Positions 1 to 4,519 of a DNA stretch of 26,226 nt are shown piece by piece. Where the stretch lies: IMG/VR virus record IMGVR_UViG_3300008450_000388, positions 1 to 26,226 of that record; one strand, 5' to 3'. A program made the position numbers and the translations under genes. Every line of letters starts with the position of its first letter. Position 1 is the first letter of the stretch. A model generated the notes under the pieces. It was not told the DNA's origin. It saw nothing but the letters and a program-made list of their open reading frames with translations, and did no database searches. Source of the stretch: a virus.

Positions 1-239
1 TCCAATACCCAATCTTCAGCGCAGTTTTCTGCGTCTTCTTCTAGATCAAATGCACTACTGAGTTTTTCAATGCCCTGTTCATCAAAGCATACTGTGACCC
101 AGTCCTTGAGCCAGGGGCGACGGTATACGTGGGCACGGACTTCATTGCCCACGTATTCGCTTACTAGAGTCATTTCTAACTGTTGTTGCACGTCTAATTC
201 CCATTGATGATGCAGTCCTGCTAGATCATCATCTTCCAT
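1..239 (-). CDS. Hypothetical acidic protein, cut by the left window edge
   Basis: An open frame starts at an ATG at 239 and runs without a stop off the left edge, giving 79 visible residues (start MEDDDLAGLHHQWELDVQQQ). Its ATG shares one base with the TAA of the lipoprotein gene just upstream (TAATG), which implies translational coupling to it and transcription from the promoter at 536-564. The visible part is strongly acidic (EDDD at the N terminus, EEDAEN further on) and has several Trp residues. There is no signal peptide, membrane segment or recognisable catalytic motif. I do not recognise the family. It is probably a small cytoplasmic phage protein expressed with the lipoprotein. The frame is convincing because of the coupled start and the absence of stops; the function is unknown. 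Confidence 0.6.
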   Translation of the reverse strand, partial: MEDDDLAGLHHQWELDVQQQLEMTLVSEYVGNEVRAHVYRRPWLKDWVTVCFDEQGIEKLSSAFDLEEDAENCAEDWVL

Positions 240-529
240 TATTTAGACCTTGATGTCTGAGTTACGGTCACTGTGCTACCTGAGCGGATAATGTTATAAC
301 CCGCGTTGGGCAAGTATACTTGTGTTGAGCTAATACCATGCGTTGAATTAGCCACAGGGCCACGGGGATCAATAGGGCCTTGTTCTGCTAGGATGCGTTC
401 CCACTCAGCGCATTCAAAAATACAACCTGTTCTAATTACGGTGCTGTAACTTGCACAACCACTCAGTGTGGTTAAAGCCAAAATTGCTAGGAGCAGTTTC
501 ATTGTGTTTACCATTTTGTTGTTGAACAT
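239..529 (-). CDS. Small predicted lipoprotein
   Basis: A 96-residue protein with a bacterial lipoprotein signal: a short basic N-region, the hydrophobic stretch LLLAILALTTL and the lipobox LSGC, with Cys at residue 25. The mature part of about 70 residues is polar and includes CIFEC, PIDPRGP and a Ser/Thr-rich C terminus. Signal peptidase II processing and membrane anchoring are inferred from the lipobox. The start is ambiguous. A consensus -10 box ends six bases before the ATG at 529, so that start would be leaderless. The internal ATG at 502 (MKLLLAIL...) gives a more usual signal peptide but has no clear Shine-Dalgarno sequence. Candidate roles are an outer-membrane spanin (Rz1-like) or a superinfection-exclusion lipoprotein. 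It lacks the Pro-rich body typical of Rz1, so I leave the function open. Confidence 0.7.
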   Translation of the reverse strand: MFNNKMVNTMKLLLAILALTTLSGCASYSTVIRTGCIFECAEWERILAEQGPIDPRGPVANSTHGISSTQVYLPNAGYNIIRSGSTVTVTQTSRSK

Positions 530-535
530 ATGTAT

Positions 536-564
536 ATTATATTTATGTTAGGGGTAAAAGTCAA
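536..564 (-). promoter_or_regulatory. Consensus sigma70-type promoter for the lipoprotein gene
   Basis: Reading the minus strand, TTGACT (564-559) is followed after exactly 17 bases by TATAAT (541-536). The predicted transcription start falls at about 529, on the first ATG of the lipoprotein frame. It is divergent from the plus-strand promoter at 726-754. Confidence 0.75.
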
Positions 565-603
565 CCTATTTTGGAGAAACTTTGGGTGTTTTTGATATGA
601 GAG

Positions 604-646
604 GAAGGAATTTCCTTCTTTTGGAGGCCCATACTTGGGCTTCCAA
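604..646. repeat. Two adjacent inverted repeats between the divergent promoters
   Basis: GAAGGAA-T-TTCCTTC (604-618) is followed directly by an 11-bp stem with a 4-base loop (621-631 pairing with 636-646, loop TACT, one G-T wobble in the plus-strand RNA). There is no T-run right behind the hairpin, so it is not an ordinary terminator. It may be a protein binding site or the start of a small RNA. It lies outside the 5' end predicted for either divergent transcript. Confidence 0.55.
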
Positions 647-725
647 TGGAGCTTCACAGTAATGTATATACTATTAGCATCACTATTTTTTTTGCAGGTG
701 CCACCCATCTATTTCACTATTTTTA

Positions 726-754
726 TTGACTTCTCATAAATATTATTGTATAGT
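726..754 (+). promoter_or_regulatory. Sigma70-type promoter for the polymerase-like gene
   Basis: TTGACT (726-731), a 17-base spacer and TATAGT (749-754) make a near-consensus host-type promoter. The predicted start is about 761, leaving an 18-base leader before the ATG at 779. This excludes the TTG at 746 as the start codon, because it would lie upstream of the RNA. It suggests that host RNA polymerase transcribes this gene early, independently of the late operon. Confidence 0.75.
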
Positions 755-762
755 TACTATAC
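748..762. promoter_or_regulatory. Palindromic operator candidate over the -10 box
   Basis: GTATAGT-T-ACTATAC is a perfect 15-base palindrome spanning the -10 box and predicted start site of the polymerase promoter, the usual place for a repressor operator. The related half-site TGTATATACTAT occurs at 663-674, and TGTATATTATA overlaps the divergent -10 box at 531-541. The number of sites suggests shared control, but AT-rich promoter sequence can produce such matches by chance. Confidence 0.45.
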
Positions 763-767
763 ACAAA

Positions 768-772
768 CGGAG
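768..772 (+). promoter_or_regulatory. Ribosome binding site that fixes the polymerase start
   Basis: CGGAG lies six bases before the ATG at 779. Together with the predicted transcription start near 761 it selects this ATG over the upstream in-frame TTG at 746. Confidence 0.75.
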
Positions 773-778
773 AATCAA

Positions 779-2329
779 ATGGCAACTTATTATTCAACTA
801 AGCAGATTGCTGACTTAGCACAGCAGGAACTCTGCATCAAAAGCAATAAAACCTTATCCAAAGCACAGCAATATCATGACGTAGTTTACCGTGAAATAAT
901 TTACGGTTATCATGTATTGGCCACGGCTGCACAGATCAAAAGCAATCAGATTCCATTTAGCCTACAAAGAGTGCGAGCACAACTTGGACGTTATGGTGTT
1001 CCACAACAATATTGGTGGGATTGGTTGCACAAGAATTTTCCATTAATAAAAATTACTAAAATGGGAAATTCAATTAAAGGAGAACTTTCAATGGCTGAGC
1101 CACAAATACCCATAGACATTGTTCTTGCCAGTGGTAATGGTAAAGATCTAGTAAGTGCAATTTACAGTCAATTTGATCCAAACAGCGATCTGCATTTTGC
1201 ACCCATTAATGTTTACAGTTTAGAAAACTATTGCAGAGCCACAAGAATGGAAGGCAATAAGAACGAAACGATACAAAGAAACCTACGTGCGGCAGAAATT
1301 ATATTGGCCATTGCACGTGAATGCGCGGGACGTTTACCACAGGTAGTAAACTTTTCTAGTTTTGGACGCACTTACTACAAAGGCATTAATTTACAAAGTG
1401 TGCATAAGACTGTGCGTCATGCGGCCCTGGGTGCCTGTTACGCAGTAGACATTGATACCAGTGTGTTCAATTGGAAATATGCTATGGCACCATTTCAAGA
1501 AGAATTAACCTACACACGTGAGCTCATACAGGATAAAGATCGCGTTCGTAGAAGTTTGGCACTATTAGTATTTGGCAATAACAGTGATTATTCTATCAAA
1601 ACCGTCAAGCAGGTGCTTACAGCAATTTCCTTTGGTGCAAAGAGTGAAACACGCTGTTGGTTCAAACGTGATGGCGTATGGACACAGGGTAGTGTGTCAG
1701 AAATTATCCGCAGTAAGCAGTTGCGTGAACAGTTGTTTGCAGATCCTTGGATGCAGAATTTTATGCGTGAACAGGATCGCATCAACAAACACATTGGAGA
1801 CAGTCTTGCACAAGCCGCAGGTAATGGTGATATACCAGAAACATATCTAAAAGATCTACGCAGTGAACGTGGACGCATCAGCAAGGGAAAATTAATTGCT
1901 TGGGCTTATCAACAGAATGAACAGCAGGTAATGCGCAAAATTATTGAAGCCGCAAGGGCAGAAGTATTGTTGCAGGTGCATGATGGTGTGTATTTTAAAA
2001 CCAAACCAGACATGCCCAGTATGCAGACTGTGCTACGTGCAGAATGGCCCATTGCTAGATTAAGCATTGAAGAAATTGACAACTATCATTATCGCAACAG
2101 AGAATTGGATCAAGAACATCTTGACTTCATAAGAGAAGAAGAACGCAAGGCTAATCTAGGACTAGATCCCTTAGTGAATGGCATTCACACAGAAACCCTG
2201 TCACAAAAGCATTTTGATCCGCACAGTGAACCTGATTGGGAAATGATGATGCAGGTGCAATACAATGAGTTATTTCCACAACCAGACAGTCGCATGCCTG
2301 AATTTGCGCGAAAACGTCTTGGCGTCTAA
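779..2329 (+). CDS. Compact, divergent single-subunit polymerase-like protein (PolA / T7 RNAP fold)
   Basis: A 516-residue protein read from the ATG at 779. Motifs appear in the order of family A polymerases and single-subunit RNA polymerases. G196-R197 followed by N204-L205-Q206 recalls the PolA GR-x-SS...PNLQN segment and the RNAP D-x-RGR-x-Y motif. D224 in VDIDTSVFNW fits motif A. K277-x7-F285-G-A-K288 fits the O-helix motif B (T7 RNAP K631...Y639-G-S-K). LLQVH401-D402-G fits motif C. It is far shorter than T7 RNAP (883) or PolA (about 600-930), and no 3'-5' exonuclease motifs are seen; the first 190 residues are unrecognised. D402 and D224 would be the metal-binding aspartates. It is the only convincing plus-strand gene in the window and has a private promoter. 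Template and product (RNA or DNA) cannot be decided from sequence; a reverse transcriptase-like or priming role is an alternative. The gene is certain, the polymerase assignment probable. Confidence 0.72.
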   Translation: MATYYSTKQIADLAQQELCIKSNKTLSKAQQYHDVVYREIIYGYHVLATAAQIKSNQIPFSLQRVRAQLGRYGVPQQYWWDWLHKNFPLIKITKMGNSIKGELSMAEPQIPIDIVLASGNGKDLVSAIYSQFDPNSDLHFAPINVYSLENYCRATRMEGNKNETIQRNLRAAEIILAIARECAGRLPQVVNFSSFGRTYYKGINLQSVHKTVRHAALGACYAVDIDTSVFNWKYAMAPFQEELTYTRELIQDKDRVRRSLALLVFGNNSDYSIKTVKQVLTAISFGAKSETRCWFKRDGVWTQGSVSEIIRSKQLREQLFADPWMQNFMREQDRINKHIGDSLAQAAGNGDIPETYLKDLRSERGRISKGKLIAWAYQQNEQQVMRKIIEAARAEVLLQVHDGVYFKTKPDMPSMQTVLRAEWPIARLSIEEIDNYHYRNRELDQEHLDFIREEERKANLGLDPLVNGIHTETLSQKHFDPHSEPDWEMMMQVQYNELFPQPDSRMPEFARKRLGV

Positions 2330-2460
2330 TTATTGCTACGGTTCTAGTTCAGGGCTAGGATACACTACGCGATGACACATAAAGAACAGATTTTTCAGCA
2401 ACCGCCACTGTAGGGGTATTGCGCCGCGTTAATTTCGCTAGATTTGCAGGGTCCAAATAA

Positions 2461-2480
2461 TAAGGCAAAAAAAATGCCTA
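2461..2480. repeat. Short hairpin with poly-A loop
   Basis: GGCA and TGCC pair across a run of A, flanked by a weaker TA/TA pair. The surrounding TGCAG and CTGCA arms (near 2445 and 2484) can extend it into a longer imperfect stem. Confidence 0.35.
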
Positions 2481-2531
2481 CCTCTGCAGTTTAACCTTAG
2501 CATTGCGCCTCAGTCTGCTAGGATAGGCAAT

Positions 2532-2549
2532 AAAAACCCTAGGGTTTTT
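2532..2549. terminator. Bidirectional terminator-like palindrome
   Basis: AAAAACCCT-AGGGTTTTT is a perfect 18-base palindrome between the convergent polymerase gene and late operon. On either strand the stem is followed by a T-run, as expected for a shared intrinsic terminator. The GC core is only three pairs, so it would be weak. Confidence 0.45.
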
Positions 2550-2550
2550 T

Positions 2551-2598
2551 GTTCCGTTGGGCTAACAAAACCAATTCTATAGGAAGATAGAAAGGAAC
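2551..2598 (+). ncRNA. Predicted three-way junction
   Basis: GTTCC (2551-2555) pairs with GGAAC (2594-2598) and encloses two hairpins: TTGG/CCAA (2557-2560 with 2571-2574) and TTCTAT/ATAGAA (2575-2580 with 2587-2592, loop AGGAAG). The unpaired joints are one base or none. I checked for a hammerhead core (CTGANGA plus GAAA) and did not find one. The strand is uncertain because the pairing is symmetric. Confidence 0.4.
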
Positions 2599-2609
2599 CC
2601 ACGTGAACG

Positions 2610-2702
2610 GTGTAGCGGAGACGATAAACGGAGATATTCAGAATGGCAGTACTGAGATATGATGGTGAAGTGACAGCCTCACCTGTTACATCTCCGCTAC
2701 AC
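2610..2702 (+). ncRNA. Predicted multibranch structure closed by a perfect 12-bp stem
   Basis: GTGTAGCGGAGA (2610-2621) is the exact reverse complement of 2691-2702. Inside, 2634-2641 pairs with 2652-2660 (8 bp, one bulged G, 10-base loop), and GGTGA (2664-2668) pairs with TCACC (2679-2683) with another 10-base loop. The outline resembles RNAs with long terminal stems, such as retron-type ncRNAs, but no family is assigned. It ends three bases before the stop codon of the convergent gene, so it could also be the 3' end structure of the late mRNA. Confidence 0.45.
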
Positions 2703-2729
2703 ATTTATTTATTACGACGTAAAACGTAG
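2643..2729 (+). CDS. Possible 28-residue small ORF (weak)
   Basis: ATG at 2643 is preceded by AAACGGAG at nine bases spacing, and the codons after ATG begin GCA. This resembles the leader of the polymerase gene (AAACGGAG...ATGGCA). The frame encodes 28 residues (MAVLRYDGEV...) and ends at 2729, overlapping the 3' end of the convergent zinc-ribbon gene. It lies inside the 12-bp stem structure, so the start context may be coincidental or a duplicated leader fragment. No function is suggested. Confidence 0.2.
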   Translation: MAVLRYDGEVTASPVTSPLHIYLLRRKT

Positions 2730-3010
2730 TTTCTAAAAAATGAAGGTGCTACATTGCTTTTGACATCAAACTTGCCTGACTCTGGATTGCGAAAATGCTT
2801 GCAGGACGAACAGTATTCTCTCCAATGGCGTTCTGGAAATGCGTATTGTTTGAATTCTGTTCTGCGGTCTGTGACCATTTTATCACAGCCATCACAGGGC
2901 AAGGGAATGGGTGTGAATTTTTCTAGTGTGGGGTATGCCGCGCACTCATCATCTGCGTTTTTGCGTGATTTGTATATGATGCGGTCTTGTATGTCTTGTG
3001 GTATCTGCAT
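2705..3010 (-). CDS. Small zinc-ribbon-like protein
   Basis: A 101-residue protein with two Cys pairs, C39-DG-C42 and C67-SS-C70, spaced as in a zinc ribbon; a further Cys sits at 23. The region between them is basic and aromatic (TDRRTEFKQYAFPERHWREY). Zinc binding is inferred from the spacing; a nucleic-acid or protein contact role is possible but not shown. It is the last gene of the minus-strand late operon. There is no Shine-Dalgarno sequence, and the ATG sits inside a perfect inverted repeat (3002-3020), eleven bases after the stop of the holin-like gene, so translation probably depends on coupling. Its stop lies directly beside the 12-bp stem structure. I do not recognise a named family. 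Confidence 0.7.
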   Translation of the reverse strand: MQIPQDIQDRIIYKSRKNADDECAAYPTLEKFTPIPLPCDGCDKMVTDRRTEFKQYAFPERHWREYCSSCKHFRNPESGKFDVKSNVAPSFFRNYVLRRNK

Positions 3011-3020
3011 GATGCAGATA
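3002..3020. repeat. Perfect 19-base inverted repeat over a start codon
   Basis: TATCTGCAT-G-ATGCAGATA spans the ATG (3010-3008) of the zinc-ribbon gene. In RNA it would fold as an 8-bp stem with a 3-base loop and hide the start codon. In DNA it could be a protein binding site. Confidence 0.5.
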
Positions 3021-3021
3021 T

Positions 3022-3288
3022 TTACGGCATTTTGGTATAGATGACTGCAATCGCGGAAATGATTGCGGCTATTATAGTTGCTGTGGCAGCGATAAGAGCC
3101 TTAAGAGTAGTGCTCTTATTGCTACGAACTTCGTCTGAGATTTGGTCCAGTTTTGTTTCAACTTTATCTAATCTTTCATCCATCTGTTCAAACTGTTTTT
3201 GCAATCCCTCATACCTCATTGAGCATTTGTCTACGTGAACTTCTAGATTTTCATACTCTAGTTTTGATGGAGTAGCTAGGCTTTGCAT
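3022..3288 (-). CDS. Coiled-coil protein with a C-terminal membrane anchor, holin-like (XhlA type)
   Basis: An 88-residue protein. Residues about 10-55 form a heptad-rich amphipathic segment (LQKQFEQMDERLDKVETKLD) and residues about 62-84 are one hydrophobic membrane segment (ALIAATATIIAAIISAIAVI). This layout matches XhlA/haemolysin-type small phage proteins that act with or as holins at the inner membrane. A preceding GAGGACAGT supplies the ribosome binding site for the ATG at 3288. It sits at the end of the tail operon, where lysis genes are often found, but no endolysin is visible in the window. Alternatives are a spanin component or a membrane-attached tail accessory. Topology is clear; the lysis role is inferred. 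Confidence 0.6.
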   Translation of the reverse strand: MQSLATPSKLEYENLEVHVDKCSMRYEGLQKQFEQMDERLDKVETKLDQISDEVRSNKSTTLKALIAATATIIAAIISAIAVIYTKMP

Positions 3289-3297
3289 ACTGTCCTC

Positions 3298-3729
3298 TTA
3301 GGTTGCTGATATTGCGGCGCCCAGTGCTACACGCAACCAATTAGTTCCATTGTAGACTGCTAGACAAGGACTTCCACCAGCGCCATTTGAACAGTAAGCA
3401 ATATCACCTGCGGCATTGCCAGGCGATAGGGCAAATGCTTGTAACTGTGCAACTGTCTTGGCTTCCATTCTTAGGATGTCTTCAATCTTCACAACTGTTG
3501 AAGTTGGGTTCAGTGTCATTACACCAAACGGCTGTTGAACTGCTGGAACTGCGGTTGAAGCAATTCTGCCACCACCATCCAGTAGGGCTACACCGTTGGC
3601 CTGATTGGCTTCAGCGATGATAGTGTTCACTGCTGTTGTAAGCATGAGTAAATCTACTCTAGCACTTGCTGGCGAATCAGCGTCGCTGTCTAGATTAGTT
3701 GTGTTAATTTGTGATGTTGGAAACGCCAT
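3298..3729 (-). CDS. Tail-associated or fibre accessory protein
   Basis: A 143-residue protein. The N-terminal part (residues 1-70) is helical and polar (SPASARVDLLMLTTAVNTIIAEA), suggesting a trimerising or attachment stalk. The C-terminal 40 residues contain GDIAYCSNGAGG and YNGTNWLRV, a compact beta motif common at the ends of phage fibre and neck proteins. AAAGAGGACAGAAC precedes the ATG at 3729. Position just after the tail-tip gene and a 237-residue structural protein supports a role in the distal tail or receptor-binding assembly. The fold assignment is by eye and the exact role is unknown. Confidence 0.55.
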   Translation of the reverse strand: MAFPTSQINTTNLDSDADSPASARVDLLMLTTAVNTIIAEANQANGVALLDGGGRIASTAVPAVQQPFGVMTLNPTSTVVKIEDILRMEAKTVAQLQAFALSPGNAAGDIAYCSNGAGGSPCLAVYNGTNWLRVALGAAISAT

Positions 3730-3752
3730 GTTCTGTCCTCTTTTTTATTTAC

Positions 3753-3794
3753 TTACTTGTTTGTAAAACTGCACATAATTGGGTAATTTTGCAT
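3753..3794 (-). CDS. Possible 13-residue leader or micropeptide ORF (weak)
   Basis: Directly after the stop of the 237-residue protein, ATG at 3794 opens a 13-codon frame (MQNYPIMCSFTNK). The TTGAGG encoded in the last codons of the upstream gene is a good Shine-Dalgarno sequence, and the stop and start are separated by two bases. It may only help keep ribosomes on the mRNA across the 67-base gap. No other support. Confidence 0.15.
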   Translation of the reverse strand: MQNYPIMCSFTNK

Positions 3795-3796
3795 CT

Positions 3797-4510
3797 TTAC
3801 CTCAATAATAAATTATTGCCACTCATATACTGTTCTGGCAGGGCTTCTGCTACAACGTCAATTACGCCATCTCTAGGCACGTTGTCTAAACCTACCAATC
3901 GTATACTTGGAACTGTTTTGTCTACTACGACAGGAATAACCACATTAGATGTAGGGTAATCAGTTGAGTAAACAGCCAGGGTGTAGTTGGTTACACTCTT
4001 AGGTGTAATTTGTATGTTAGTGATTCCACTGATAGTAAACCCTAGATCCAATGTTCTTGCATTAACTGTGCCTGCAAGTGTAGAAGTATTAAGACTGTTA
4101 ATTCTAATTACTCTGCTTTGATTTGTAGCTCTGGCACGCATGTCAAATATCTGTGGTAAACCATTGGTATTAGTAACCTTAATAACAATAATTGCACTTA
4201 CGCCTTCAAATGCAGGTATATCTTCATCACCCTGTTCAATAGTTGTAATTACTTCATCGCCATCAAATGCACCTGATGGTGATACCCATATTTCATATTC
4301 TACATCACCTGCGGCTTCTGTAACTATTTCAATAGCACAACTGCCGCGTGGTAGATCTAAAATCTGTGCAGGCCATTCAATTGTAGTTGCACTAGGATTC
4401 CAATTGGCAGCACTTCCCCAAGAAGTTAGTGCAGTCCAAGAACCTGCGGGTTCTGGTTCTATAATATTCAGTAATGGATTTAATACACCTTGTGTTGATG
4501 GTAATGCCAT
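3797..4510 (-). CDS. Predicted tail structural protein, beta-rich
   Basis: A 237-residue protein immediately downstream of the tail-tip gene (nine-base gap). It is rich in Thr, Ile, Val and Asn, with alternating hydrophobic stretches typical of beta-sandwich virion proteins, for example CAIEIVTEAAGDVEYEIWVSP and SAIIVIKVTNTNG. There is no signal peptide or membrane segment. Two or three beta domains seem likely: about residues 1-130 (with the Trp-rich start SWTALTSWGSAANW) and 130-237. It probably decorates or extends the tail tip, or carries receptor-binding domains. I do not recognise a named family, and function is inferred from position and composition. Confidence 0.55.
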   Translation of the reverse strand: MALPSTQGVLNPLLNIIEPEPAGSWTALTSWGSAANWNPSATTIEWPAQILDLPRGSCAIEIVTEAAGDVEYEIWVSPSGAFDGDEVITTIEQGDEDIPAFEGVSAIIVIKVTNTNGLPQIFDMRARATNQSRVIRINSLNTSTLAGTVNARTLDLGFTISGITNIQITPKSVTNYTLAVYSTDYPTSNVVIPVVVDKTVPSIRLVGLDNVPRDGVIDVVAEALPEQYMSGNNLLLR

Positions 4511-4519
4511 ATTTGCTCC

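Larger units (their letters stand above)
2330..2704. other. 375-base gene-poor region rich in inverted repeats, candidate structured RNA
   Basis: This lies between the ends of two convergent transcription units. It contains no convincing gene. Visible structure, left to right: GGCA-A7-TGCC (2464-2478) nested within a TGCAG/CTGCA pair; an 18-base palindrome (2532-2549); a three-way junction (2551-2598); and a 12-bp stem closing two hairpins (2610-2702). Short direct repeats are ATTGCGCC (near 2418 and 2502) and GCTAGGATA (near 2355 and 2517). A weak 64-codon minus-strand frame (2510-2704) and a 28-codon plus-strand frame (2643-2729) overlap the quasi-palindromic part. The density of pairings suggests a structured noncoding RNA, a 3' UTR, or a replication or packaging signal. 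Confidence 0.5.

Noticed and set aside
508-708. 66-codon minus-strand frame in the divergent promoter region
   Set aside because: It crosses the consensus promoter and the lipoprotein start, has no ribosome site and shows random composition.
746-778. TTG start at 746 for the polymerase-like gene
   Set aside because: It lies upstream of the predicted transcription start and overlaps the -10 box, while ATG 779 has a good ribosome site.
1572-1884. Frames on both strands inside the polymerase gene
   Set aside because: They are shadows of the motif-bearing frame and have no start signals.
2340-2530. tRNA or tmRNA gene
   Set aside because: The stretch GGGTCCAAAT faintly recalls a T-arm, but no acceptor stem or anticodon arm fits around it.
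2551-2598. Hammerhead ribozyme
   Set aside because: The three-way shape and a GAAA are present, but no CTGANGA core exists on either strand.
2510-2704. 64-codon minus-strand frame starting at the ATG right after the zinc-ribbon stop
   Set aside because: The start is well coupled (TAAATG), but the frame crosses the terminator-like palindrome and several perfect inverted repeats, and the protein has no family features. I prefer a structured noncoding reading, although it is not excluded.
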